Source: Acetatifactor sp.
GTDB lineage: Bacteria; Bacillota; Clostridia; Lachnospirales; Lachnospiraceae
Assembly (NCBI GenBank): GCA_024693365.1
Contig: JAILLF010000044.1
Location: 1-64,000, forward strand
DNA: 64,000 nt
Direction of reading: 5' to 3'
Below the pieces are notes generated by a model that was not told the origin of the DNA, did not search any database, and saw only the letters and a list, made by a program, of their open reading frames with translations. The position numbers were made by a program, and so were the translations under genes. Shown here one piece after another: positions 24,963 to 33,110 of the stretch. Each line of letters starts with the position of its first letter. Position 1 is the stretch's first letter.

Positions 24963-25664
24963 ATGAAGAAAAGGATATTGCTGACAGTGTGTTTCATTAT
25001 GCTCCTTTGCATGGCAGGGTGCGGATCGCCAAACACGGACGTGGCTGACGGGGAAGAGCCTTTGACGGTGAGTGAAATTGTCACGAAAGAAGATGAGGAG
25101 CCAGTGGAGGTCGCAGGGCTTGAGGAGCCGGAAGCAGAGGAAAGCAACAACGCGCAGCAGAAGGAAAGCGACAACGTGCAGCAGGAGGAAAGCGACAATG
25201 TGCAGCAGGATCAAAAAGCATGGGAAAAGGTGGTGATCGCGCCGCCGGAAGGTGCGTATTGCAACATTTCCTTTAGCCTTCCGGAGGACTGGGACTATAG
25301 CTGGGCACAGACGGAAGACGTGCCAGTAAGCAGCATTAGCATTGGCATCTACCCAAAGGCAGAGGGGGATGCGAAAGGCTGCATTGCCATCAAATATGCG
25401 GAAGGTTTTGGCGTTTGCGGCACGGGCCTGGAATCCGTGGAGACGACCTTTAACGGGCACGTGGCATATAAGGGAACCTATGATGATCACCCGTATTGGG
25501 ATTTCATCTCCCTGTCAGGTGAATACAGAGGCTGTTCCATCTGGAATTATGCAGGTGAAACCTGGTACGACAAGTATCAGGAGGAGTTGGAAGAGATTTT
25601 TGCCACGGTGAAGTTTGAGCTTTTGATACGTGACGGCGTGCCGCTAAAAGATGCTTTTGATTGA
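24963..25664 (+). CDS. Putative lipoprotein
   Basis: A 233-residue lipoprotein precursor. The signal peptide 'MKKRILLTVCFIMLLCMAGC' ends in a lipobox with Cys20. A linker with near-repeats of 'ESDNVQQE' (three copies, around residues 62-85) leads to a C-terminal domain starting 'CNISFSLPEDWDYSWAQ' that looks like a beta-rich PsbP- or DUF-type fold. AAAAGGAGGTG sits 8 bp upstream of ATG 24963. As third gene after the sigma factor and its partner it may belong to the same operon and respond to the same signal. Function unknown. Confidence 0.75.
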   Translation: MKKRILLTVCFIMLLCMAGCGSPNTDVADGEEPLTVSEIVTKEDEEPVEVAGLEEPEAEESNNAQQKESDNVQQEESDNVQQDQKAWEKVVIAPPEGAYCNISFSLPEDWDYSWAQTEDVPVSSISIGIYPKAEGDAKGCIAIKYAEGFGVCGTGLESVETTFNGHVAYKGTYDDHPYWDFISLSGEYRGCSIWNYAGETWYDKYQEELEEIFATVKFELLIRDGVPLKDAFD

Positions 25665-25678
25665 AAGGATAATAGAGT

Positions 25679-26284
25679 ATGAAATGGATTTTCTTTGATC
25701 TTGGCGCAACCTTAGTTGATGAAAGTGACGTTTACAAGAGCCGGTGCGAATATGCAACCAGACAGCTAAACGTCGATCTCGCGGAGTTTTTGAATAAGGT
25801 TCATGAGGAAGCAAAAAAGAGCCCGACGCCCATCAGGGCAGCAGCCAAAGCTTATGGAGTCAGTTTGCCTGAGTGGGATAACAGTTTGGAAAAACTGTAT
25901 GATGCAACGGATAGAGTACTCTCCAAATTGCATGGGAAATATAAACTCGGCATTATTGCAAACCAGTCTCTGGGAACGCAGGAGAGAATTGATCATTGGG
26001 GCATTGGAAAGTATTTTGACGTTGTTGTGGCATCGGCAGAAGCAGGTTGTGCCAAGCCTGATCTGAAAATATTTTCCATGGCTCTGAAAGAGGCAAACTG
26101 TGAACCGGACGAAGCCGTTATGGTTGGAGACAGACTGGATAATGACATTGTCCCTGCAAAGAAGCTTGGAATGAAGACAGTTTGGGTGCGGCAAGGTTAT
26201 GCAATATATCAAAGTATTGTTGACGAGAGTCAAAGACCGGATCATATTGTTGACGGCATAGGTGAGTTAATGGATCTATTTTGA
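25679..26284 (+). CDS. HAD family hydrolase
   Basis: A 201-residue haloacid dehalogenase-type phosphatase. Motif I is 'FFDLGATLVDES', with the nucleophilic Asp but Gly in place of the second Asp of DxDxT, a variation seen in this subgroup. Motif II lies in 'LGIIANQSLGTQ', motif III Lys in 'AGCAKPDLKIF' and motif IV in 'VMVGDRLDNDIVPAKKLGM'. The cap inserts after motif I, as in subfamily IA. AAAGGAT precedes ATG 25679 by 9 bp. Substrate unknown. Confidence 0.88.
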   Translation: MKWIFFDLGATLVDESDVYKSRCEYATRQLNVDLAEFLNKVHEEAKKSPTPIRAAAKAYGVSLPEWDNSLEKLYDATDRVLSKLHGKYKLGIIANQSLGTQERIDHWGIGKYFDVVVASAEAGCAKPDLKIFSMALKEANCEPDEAVMVGDRLDNDIVPAKKLGMKTVWVRQGYAIYQSIVDESQRPDHIVDGIGELMDLF

Positions 26285-26347
26285 AACCTTTTCCTTTTTT
26301 TCTCGTCATATAGGGTGAAGCCAAGTGACGACAAGGAGGAGAATGCC

Positions 26348-26902
26348 ATGAGAGGTCTTATCTTTGCAATGATGTTTTTTGCATTATACAATTTCAGTGC
26401 GATCAGCGAATCAAAATACAATAACCCGGTATCCCGTTATGACATGGAAGTTGGAATGATGGATAAAGACAGTACGGGCAAATGGAGAATTTATAAAAAT
26501 GACTGGTATGGCCTGGAGTATCTGCAACTGAGAACGTATGATGATGACGAAAAAAGAGACCAGGTGACGTATTATATTTTTGATAATGACGCCATAGCCC
26601 AAAAGGCTTTTGAGAACATGCCGGAAAACATGTACGGCATCAGCGTAAATGAAGAGAATTACGTTGTTGGATATGATGAAGGCGTGTGTGATGCTGAAAT
26701 TGAGAGCCTGCGGTATCTGGATGGAAACGTGATCATCTATGCAGAGCTTGGAGTTTACGGTACCTGGGGATGCGATACGGACGATTACGTTCCGCCCGTG
26801 AGAGACACTGAGATCATGGATTACGTTCTTAAGAATCACGAGTACCTTAGGGATTATGCAAATCAGACGATCCAGTGGATCCTCGAGTGCAAGAATTATT
26901 GA
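26348..26902 (+). CDS. Hypothetical protein with N-terminal hydrophobic segment
   Basis: A 184-residue protein that starts with a likely signal peptide or anchor ('MRGLIFAMMFFALYNFSAIS') and continues with an aromatic, acidic domain ('NDWYGLEYLQLRTYDDDEKRD', 'IESLRYLDGNVIIYAELG'). AAGGAGGA 7 bp upstream of ATG 26348 fixes the start. No family recognised. It lies 63 bp after the HAD gene and is closed by a strong terminator. Confidence 0.65.
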   Translation: MRGLIFAMMFFALYNFSAISESKYNNPVSRYDMEVGMMDKDSTGKWRIYKNDWYGLEYLQLRTYDDDEKRDQVTYYIFDNDAIAQKAFENMPENMYGISVNEENYVVGYDEGVCDAEIESLRYLDGNVIIYAELGVYGTWGCDTDDYVPPVRDTEIMDYVLKNHEYLRDYANQTIQWILECKNY

Positions 26903-26960
26903 GTTAAGCAGATGCATTTTGTTATGTACAATTTTGCCGTTTCACGTTAGTATGGTTATA

Positions 26961-27001
26961 AGGGCAAGGAGGTCTGGGAAAGACTTCCTTGTCCTTTTTT
27001 T
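26961..27001 (+). terminator. Intrinsic terminator
   Basis: Arms around GGCAAGGA-GTCT and AGACTTCCTTGTCC form a ~13-bp imperfect stem with a short loop, followed by seven T. Confidence 0.85.
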
Positions 27002-27035
27002 GATCTAACGTGATTTACGTTTTGGGAGGGTTCTT

Positions 27036-28025
27036 ATGATATCGATCAATGATTACTTGTACTCAGGCGATACGGTTCTGAAGATTTTGCAAAGGTATTA
27101 TGCCGACCTAAAGGAAGATGCAAAGATCACGCATAATGCGATGGACGTGATCCACTGCAATTTTTTGCTTCAGCAAATGGAGCTTTTGGAGCATAATGAT
27201 TTCCTGACTTCCCAGTCACAAAGGATCAGGGAGTTTTATAAGTATATGACGAGCGAATATCCTTTTCTGGCATTTACCTTTAAGGGAAGGATCAAATCCC
27301 TGATCAGGTCAGAGCAGAAGTTCAACGGGAAGATCGTGGAACTCGTATATGATTATTATCAGGCAAACGGCGCGTGTCCGGACGTTACCTGGCTAAAGCG
27401 GCAGATCGGTTACGTGAGGGATTTGATCGCATATCGCTTTGTGATTTCCATGCCCCAATGCCATCTGCGGGAGAATGAGAGAAGAGAGGACGTGGAACTA
27501 AAGTATTTATATGAGATTGCCAACGTGCTCCCGGCATTTCTGGAAGAAAAAGGCTTTAGCACAGAGGTGTCGGAGATTTCGAATGGCACGCATTCCGACA
27601 AAATGGATGAGAGCGTTAAGCCTTATTACAGGGATTACGTGGAGAATCCGGGTGCATTCGGATATCGGTCTTTGCACGTAACCTTCTATGACAATCAATC
27701 GAGATCCTATTTTGAAGTGCAGCTTAGGACGAAGCAGATGGACGATTATGCGGAGATCGGCCCCGCGCATCATCTGGGATATGAAAAGCGACAGGAGAAG
27801 GAACGGACGCGAAGGGATGAGATTCCCTATGGGGAATGTGTCTATTTTGATGAAGCCTATGAAAGGGGCATGCTGTTACAAAAGCTGGATCTGTCGAAGG
27901 TTGACGTAAACATGTTTGGCGCGGTAAACAATCAGATGATGAATGACGGTTGCGGATTCTATCGGGGCAGACTGATTTTGCCTTATGAACATTTGTCCCG
28001 ATTCCAAAATGATATTATTGATTAG
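27036..28025 (+). CDS. RelA/SpoT-domain (p)ppGpp synthetase-like protein
   Basis: A 329-residue protein with a central RelA/SpoT nucleotidyltransferase domain: 'FKGRIKSLIRSEQKF' (G-loop Arg/Lys), 'VRDLIAYRFVISM' (the metal-binding Asp) and 'YRSLHVTFYDNQSRSYFEVQLRTKQMDDYAEIGPAHH' (conserved Tyr and Glu). There is no HD hydrolase domain and no TGS/ACT, so it would be a synthetase only. It is longer than typical small alarmone synthetases, with an N-terminal ~80-residue helical extension and a C-terminal tail. GGGAGG precedes ATG 27036. Whether it makes (p)ppGpp or another pyrophosphorylated nucleotide is not settled by sequence. Confidence 0.85.
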   Translation: MISINDYLYSGDTVLKILQRYYADLKEDAKITHNAMDVIHCNFLLQQMELLEHNDFLTSQSQRIREFYKYMTSEYPFLAFTFKGRIKSLIRSEQKFNGKIVELVYDYYQANGACPDVTWLKRQIGYVRDLIAYRFVISMPQCHLRENERREDVELKYLYEIANVLPAFLEEKGFSTEVSEISNGTHSDKMDESVKPYYRDYVENPGAFGYRSLHVTFYDNQSRSYFEVQLRTKQMDDYAEIGPAHHLGYEKRQEKERTRRDEIPYGECVYFDEAYERGMLLQKLDLSKVDVNMFGAVNNQMMNDGCGFYRGRLILPYEHLSRFQNDIID

Positions 28026-28046
28026 TCTGGGCCCAAAATAAATGGG

Positions 28047-28075
28047 TTGACATTACTACGTATACGTAGTAAACT
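28047..28075 (+). promoter_or_regulatory. PadR promoter with 20-bp perfect palindrome
   Basis: TTGACA (28047-28052), 17 bp, TAAACT (28070-28075). The spacer is filled by the perfect palindrome TTACTACGTATACGTAGTAA (28053-28072). The adjacent PadR gene probably encodes its ligand. Confidence 0.8.
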
Positions 28076-28118
28076 GGCGTTAGTCGGAAAAGAAATTTGA
28101 TCAGAAGGAGAAACGGGA

Positions 28119-28619
28119 ATGCTGTCAAAAACTTCCATCGTCATTCTGGGAATGCTGCTTAAGGGAGACAAAAATGCGTATGACATGCTCAAGATGATCG
28201 ATCTGATGAACATGAAGTACTGGTTTCCCATCGGGGCGACGACGCTTTACGAGACCTGCATCCGGCTTGAGAAAAAGGGATTTATCGAAAACACGGGGGA
28301 ATCTGATGCGAAGGCGATCTACCGCGTTACGGAAAAAGGGAAGGACGAGCTGAAATCAACGATCTGCGGTCTCTTTGAACGCATTGATTATGACACGGTG
28401 TGGTTTTGTCTTGCCGTGATGTATTCGGACGTTCTGTCAAAAAAGGAACTGGAATCGGAAAAGAAGAAGCGGGCGGCATTACTTGAGGAATATGAAAAAG
28501 GGACGAAGGAAAACCGGGAGAAGATGCTTCAGGGGAAGTCCACGTACGTTCAGTTATGCGCGATCGACCGGATGATCCGGGTGATCGAACTGGAGAAAGA
28601 GACACTAAGCAATCTTTGA
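28119..28619 (+). CDS. PadR family transcriptional regulator
   Basis: A 166-residue PadR-type winged helix regulator: 'TSIVILGMLLKGDKNAYDMLKMI' and 'FPIGATTLYETCIRLEKKGFIE...RVTEKGKDELK', followed by a helical dimerisation domain. Its promoter is covered by a perfect 20-bp palindrome, so it represses itself and, by cotranscription, the DUF998 membrane protein starting 43 bp after its stop. PadR proteins usually sense small hydrophobic ligands or antimicrobials; no ligand is predicted here. Confidence 0.9.
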   Translation: MLSKTSIVILGMLLKGDKNAYDMLKMIDLMNMKYWFPIGATTLYETCIRLEKKGFIENTGESDAKAIYRVTEKGKDELKSTICGLFERIDYDTVWFCLAVMYSDVLSKKELESEKKKRAALLEEYEKGTKENREKMLQGKSTYVQLCAIDRMIRVIELEKETLSNL

Positions 28620-28662
28620 ACTTCGGGAAAGCTTCAATGCTAATTCATTTAAGGAGAATGAA

Positions 28663-29295
28663 ATGGTGAACGTGATCATAAAACATGGTTGGATTTTTAT
28701 TATCATCGCCGTCTTGGGGGAACTGTTGGTTCCCTTTCTTCTTGCACCGTTTTATAAGGGTTACAGTCATTCAACCATGGCCATCAGCGCGCTGGGAAGC
28801 AAGGGAAGTCCCGTGCGCATCCCGTTTAATCTGTGGATGTTGACCGCAGGCGTTTTGTTTTTGCTTTCCATCCCCTGCATTTATGACGCATTTGGTAAAG
28901 TTTCAAAGCCGCTAAGCGTCGTAACGGCTCTGTTCCTGGCGGTTTTTGCGATTGGGGCCTGCATATTCACCTGTTTCTTTAGCGTAAATGATTCCAAAGA
29001 CATTGTAACGACGGCATCCCGGATCCATGGCGCCGGTTCGGCAATTGGATTCATGCTGATGCTTTTTGTTCCGCTTCTCTTGGCGATATTGTCCTTCAAG
29101 ACGGGAGAGAAAGCATCGGGGATCATAGGGATTGTTTTCTTTGTACTGGCGCTAACGTTTTTTGTGTTGTTTGTAATGGCGGACAAACCGGAATTTCAAA
29201 ATACGGTGATCGCGAAGGAAGGATTGTGGCAAAGGCTAAATCTCCTGTGCATTTACGCACCGCTTTTTTACGTTGCAATGAAGAATTTTGCATAA
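28663..29295 (+). CDS. DUF998 family membrane protein
   Basis: A 210-residue protein with about six transmembrane spans (for example 'WIFIIIAVLGELLVPFLLAPF' split by 'YKGYSHSTMAISALGSKGSP', then 'LFLAVFAIGACIFTCFF' and 'IIGIVFFVLALTFFVLFVM'). The 'YSHSTMAISALG..GSP' segment is the DUF998 signature. Located in one unit with a PadR repressor, it may be a PadR-controlled membrane resistance or signalling protein. Biochemical role unknown. Confidence 0.82.
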   Translation: MVNVIIKHGWIFIIIAVLGELLVPFLLAPFYKGYSHSTMAISALGSKGSPVRIPFNLWMLTAGVLFLLSIPCIYDAFGKVSKPLSVVTALFLAVFAIGACIFTCFFSVNDSKDIVTTASRIHGAGSAIGFMLMLFVPLLLAILSFKTGEKASGIIGIVFFVLALTFFVLFVMADKPEFQNTVIAKEGLWQRLNLLCIYAPLFYVAMKNFA

Positions 29296-29312
29296 ACAAT
29301 TCCCCATTTTTT

Positions 29313-29385
29313 TACGTAAATTTAATAAAATGCCCAAATTCTAACCAAAATACGTATTGTTACGTAAACAAAAGTTTTATATAAT
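29313..29385 (+). promoter_or_regulatory. Kinase promoter with TTACGTAA repeats
   Basis: TTGTTA (29357-29362), 17 bp, TATAAT (29380-29385). Palindromes TTACGTAA lie at 29313-29320 and 29360-29367 and ATACGTAT at 29350-29357, the latter two overlapping the -35 region. They are candidate binding sites for an unknown regulator. Confidence 0.5.
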
Positions 29386-29441
29386 AGTCTAGGGAAAGGT
29401 TACAACAAGGGGGTTTTGGGTTCTGAATTGGGGTGGATGCT

Positions 29442-30719
29442 ATGACGGATGATCTGATTTTGGTGCAATATGAAAGTGGTCTTTTAGTCATTTTTAGTTT
29501 TGCATTGTGTCTGATTCTTTTGGGATTACTCTTTGCGATCTTGGTGGATCCGTATCTGAAGAAATGGCAGAGGAGTGTGTTGCTTTCAGCAACCGTTATC
29601 GTCGGCAGTCTTGTTTTTCAAGGACAAATTGATACTTACCTTGGACTTTTCAAGGTATCGCGATTAGGACGGATTTTGGTGGCCATGTATGGCTATCAGA
29701 TGCGTCCCTTGGTGATTACACTTTTTATTCGTCTCTTGGCTCCGGATAAAAAGAAAAGGTGGATATGGATTCCCGTGATCATTAATGCACTGATCTATTC
29801 GACGGCACTTTTTTCCAGAATTGCATTTTCTTACACGGAAGACGTGAAATTCATGCGCGGGCCGTTGGGATATTGTTGTCACGTGATCAGTTTGGGATTG
29901 TTGTTCTGGCTTTTGGGACTTTCAATCTATAAGTTTGGACGTCGCAAGAAATTGGAGATGTTGACGCCAATCGGGATTACCGTTTTGATTTTGGGGGCAG
30001 TGGCCATAGACTATTTCCTGGATGACGCACAATGGATTACCTATCTGACCGTTTCCATGGTATGCAGCTGCGTGTTCTTTTATATTTGGGTTCATTTGCA
30101 ATTCGCCAGGGAACATGACCGGGCGCTGATGGCCGAGCAGGATATTCAGTTTACGATTGCACAGGTGCAGCCGCATTTCTTATATGGCGTGCTTTCCACG
30201 ATTCAGGCGCTTTGCATGACGGATCCCGACCGTGCCATTGAAGTGACGGAGAAGGTCGGCAGATATCTGCAGGAGAACGAGGACGCGCTGAGGTGCGAAA
30301 CTTTGATTCCGTTTCATAAGGAGTTGGAGCACACAAAAAAATACGTGGAGCTGGAAATGGTGCGCTTCCCGAATTTCCGGGTGGAATATGACGTGAAGGA
30401 AGAGGATTTCCAGGTGCCGGCAATCTCTCTGCAACCCCTTGTGGAGAACGCGATCCGGCAGGATGAACGCGTTCGTGACCAGGGACTCATCCGCGTGAGC
30501 GCGAGCAGAGAGGGGGATTTCCATGAGGTGATCGTCTGGGATAACGGGACGGGCTTCCAGAATGGTTCCAAGCACGTAAGTGACCCGTTGCACGTTGATC
30601 TTAATAACGTGCGCGAACGCGTTGAACGCCTTTGCGGCGGCACGATGGAGGTGGAGACGTTCCCGACGGACGGCACGATCGTAACCATAAGGATCCCTGT
30701 CAAAAAGACGGAGAAATAA
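29442..30719 (+). CDS. LytS-like sensor histidine kinase
   Basis: A 425-residue membrane kinase. The first ~215 residues hold six to seven hydrophobic spans; the phosphoacceptor domain has His245 in 'VQPHFLYGVLSTIQAL', the His_kinase family pattern, and the ATP-binding domain has the N-box 'LVENAIRQD' and G-box 'VIVWDNGTGFQ...LNNVRERV'. ATG 29442 lies 5 bp after GGGGTGG. No response regulator is encoded next to it, unusual for this class, so its partner must lie elsewhere. Signals for LytS/AgrC-like kinases include peptides and membrane state; none is indicated here. Confidence 0.88.
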   Translation: MTDDLILVQYESGLLVIFSFALCLILLGLLFAILVDPYLKKWQRSVLLSATVIVGSLVFQGQIDTYLGLFKVSRLGRILVAMYGYQMRPLVITLFIRLLAPDKKKRWIWIPVIINALIYSTALFSRIAFSYTEDVKFMRGPLGYCCHVISLGLLFWLLGLSIYKFGRRKKLEMLTPIGITVLILGAVAIDYFLDDAQWITYLTVSMVCSCVFFYIWVHLQFAREHDRALMAEQDIQFTIAQVQPHFLYGVLSTIQALCMTDPDRAIEVTEKVGRYLQENEDALRCETLIPFHKELEHTKKYVELEMVRFPNFRVEYDVKEEDFQVPAISLQPLVENAIRQDERVRDQGLIRVSASREGDFHEVIVWDNGTGFQNGSKHVSDPLHVDLNNVRERVERLCGGTMEVETFPTDGTIVTIRIPVKKTEK

Positions 30720-30755
30720 GCGCCGGTATCTTAAAAAATGCATATCAGACATAGG

Positions 30756-30785
30756 AAAACGGGTGGCGTGCAGCTGCCCGTTTTT
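30756..30785 (+). terminator. Intrinsic terminator after kinase gene
   Basis: AAAACGGG (30756-30763) pairs with CCCGTTTTT (30777-30785), with an inner GC-rich loop, and continues into T. Confidence 0.75.
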
Positions 30786-30852
30786 GTTATAATACAATTA
30801 GTCAGGTTTACCGATCAACGGAAGGATAATCTGTAGAATTGGAGGGATAAAG

Positions 30853-31482
30853 ATGGAAAAGAAGTTGAAGGTTTTGATGCTGAACGGGAGTCCAAGGGAA
30901 AAGGGTAACGTAGCTTTGGCATTTCATGAAATGGAGCAGGTCTTTGAGGAAAATGGCGTAGAATACGAAAATATTTTGCTGGGAAGAATGGACGTGCGCG
31001 GGTGTATTGCCTGCGAGACGTGCCGGAAGAATGGGAAATGCGTGTTTCATGACATTGTAAATGAACTGGCCGTGAAGTTTGAGGAGGCAGACGGGCTTGT
31101 CATTGGCTCTCCCGTGTATTATGGTTCCGCCAACGGCACGCTCATGTCTGCTCTCCAGAGACTCTTTTACAGCACTCACTTTGACAAGAGCCTAAAGGTT
31201 GGGGCGAGCGTTGTCAGCGCCCGCCGCTCGGGATGTACCGCAACCTTTGATGAACTCAATAAATTCTTTACGCTCTGCAACATGCCCGTGGCAACCAGCC
31301 AATATTGGAACAACATTTACGGTTGGGAGCCGGGAGAGGGGAGCGTCGACGCCGAGGGTAGACAGGTGATGCGCGTTCTTGCGAGAAACATGATCTTCCT
31401 CATGAAGAGCATCGCGCTCGGGAAACGGGAGATCGGCCTGCCTGCGACGGAGGATCGCGTCTGGACAAACTTTACGCGATAA
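30853..31482 (+). CDS. Flavodoxin-like NADPH-dependent FMN reductase
   Basis: A 209-residue protein with the FMN-reductase/iron-sulfur flavoprotein fold: N-terminal 'VLMLNGSPREKGNVALAF', cysteine segment 'GCIACETCRKNGKCVFHD' and flavin-binding 'EEADGLVIGSPVYYGSANGTL'. Cysteines in CxxCxxC plus a further Cys suggest a 4Fe-4S cluster as in Isf proteins, or a redox disulfide. It probably reduces quinones or flavins in the cytoplasm. The 3' end overlaps the convergent ABC permease gene by 11 bp. Confidence 0.88.
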   Translation: MEKKLKVLMLNGSPREKGNVALAFHEMEQVFEENGVEYENILLGRMDVRGCIACETCRKNGKCVFHDIVNELAVKFEEADGLVIGSPVYYGSANGTLMSALQRLFYSTHFDKSLKVGASVVSARRSGCTATFDELNKFFTLCNMPVATSQYWNNIYGWEPGEGSVDAEGRQVMRVLARNMIFLMKSIALGKREIGLPATEDRVWTNFTR

Positions 31483-33085
31483 CTTTTCGGTAGATCAGGA
31501 GCGTAGCGGCACAGATCGCCGCGATAAAGCCAAGCGTCACCAGATGGATCAAGTTGCCCTTTAGGAGCATTGCGCCCATGCCGGGTAAAAGAATCACGAA
31601 GAGTGAGAGCATGCTTATGCCCGTGGCGGCACTTTGTTTTACCACTTCCGTGGCGGATTCCCATTGGAATTTCGGGAGCTTTTTGTTGACAAAAAGTCCG
31701 AAGGTCACGGAAAACAGGATCGCTGCGGCAGGTACCAGGAGAAGCCAGAGGCGCTCCAACGAATCTGCCTGCACGGTAAAGAGCAAAATAATCTCCGAGA
31801 GCACGTAGAACGGTGCGATAAAAAGGAAGTTAAATAATAGTTTGGCATGCATCACGTCTCTGATGGAAACGGGAAGGCTCTGTAAGATCCACCAATTCTT
31901 TCCCTCCATGGAGACAGAGGAAGCAGTGAGCGTCATTAGACTAAAGATCATTCCAAGGATGAAAGGAATGCCTGCCTGCGGATTGAGTTCCACGGGCAGG
32001 TTTTCTGCGCCGGAAAAAAGCGTCATGGGATCAAAGAATCCCAGGGAAACTGCAAAGATCACGCCTAGGACGGGACCAAAGATCGTATTTGTCACGTAAA
32101 TCCCGCAGGAAAAATATCTGCGGGCCTCCTTTTGAATCAGGGCCGTAAGGATTGTTTTGGATTGAATTTCCGTCATATGAAACTCTCTGTGCTCCGTCTG
32201 AGGGAAGAGCTTTGCAGAGATGGCAAAGAAATTTTTCCCGATGACAAGTGACGTAAGAAAGATCAGGATCAGAGACGTCAGCCCGTACAGGAGAAGTCCG
32301 CCAAGGTTTTCCCCGAGAAACAGGGAACCCCAATGCCTTACGACGGGAAAGGAGTTTTCAAAAGTTTCAAAAACATTGGCCACCTGAAGGGACAATTCCT
32401 TGGTTACTTCCGTTGAGGACGCGTTGCCGGAAAAAATAATCTGCAGGTCACCCGAGGAGCCGTGCGGCAAGAAGATAAACGGCAGGATCATGGCTCCAAC
32501 GCCGATGATCAGCGCTAAGGCCGTCTCCGTCAGGACCTTATGGCGATTGCGCGCGGTCAGGGCAGAGATTAGGATGCCGAACCAGGCCGTCAATGCGGTG
32601 GGGAGGATGGGCAGGATCAAAAGGGTAAGTGCGAGATTTAGAAAAAAGGCAATGCCAAGCTTCCCCAAAATGCCGCAGATCAAAAAGGCCGGCAGAATCA
32701 AAAGGGCGTTAAGAAGGGCATTTTCCGCGCAGGACCGGATGAGCCTTGCGGTAACGATGGGAAGGCTCTTTACCGGAAGGGAGGCGAGGAATGCCAAGTC
32801 CTTTTCGCGGTACAGATTTGATTTTGCCTTAAACGCTCCAAACATGAGGATGAAGATGCAAGAGAGCAGGGAATAGAGCATGGGGACTTTGTCTCTTGCG
32901 CCCAGTATGGTCAGCGCATAGGCTCCGCTTGCAAGGTATCCGCCAAGGACGAGCGCCACGAATAAGAGGGTCACGCCGAGAAGCGTCTTGCGCTTTTTCT
33001 CCGAGGGATCCTTTACGTGCTTATATACGTTTCTGCCGAAAAGATTCAGCAATTCTAATTTGGTAAAAGTGATCAAATGTTTCAT
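31472..33085 (-). CDS. ABC-2 type transporter permease, long
   Basis: A 537-residue integral membrane protein with about 12 hydrophobic spans ('TLLFVALVLGGYLASGAY', 'PMLYSLLSCIFILMFGAF', 'ALTLLILPILPTALTAWF' and others). It follows an ABC ATPase gene by 25 bp on the minus strand and is therefore the permease of that exporter. AAAGGAGT lies 8 bp before ATG 33085. This large ABC-2 relative is common in Clostridia and resembles a duplicated permease. Substrate unknown. Confidence 0.85.
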   Translation of the reverse strand: MKHLITFTKLELLNLFGRNVYKHVKDPSEKKRKTLLGVTLLFVALVLGGYLASGAYALTILGARDKVPMLYSLLSCIFILMFGAFKAKSNLYREKDLAFLASLPVKSLPIVTARLIRSCAENALLNALLILPAFLICGILGKLGIAFFLNLALTLLILPILPTALTAWFGILISALTARNRHKVLTETALALIIGVGAMILPFIFLPHGSSGDLQIIFSGNASSTEVTKELSLQVANVFETFENSFPVVRHWGSLFLGENLGGLLLYGLTSLILIFLTSLVIGKNFFAISAKLFPQTEHREFHMTEIQSKTILTALIQKEARRYFSCGIYVTNTIFGPVLGVIFAVSLGFFDPMTLFSGAENLPVELNPQAGIPFILGMIFSLMTLTASSVSMEGKNWWILQSLPVSIRDVMHAKLLFNFLFIAPFYVLSEIILLFTVQADSLERLWLLLVPAAAILFSVTFGLFVNKKLPKFQWESATEVVKQSAATGISMLSLFVILLPGMGAMLLKGNLIHLVTLGFIAAICAATLLIYRKVIA

Positions 33086-33110
33086 GTCATACTCCTTTGC
33101 GCGAATCGCG

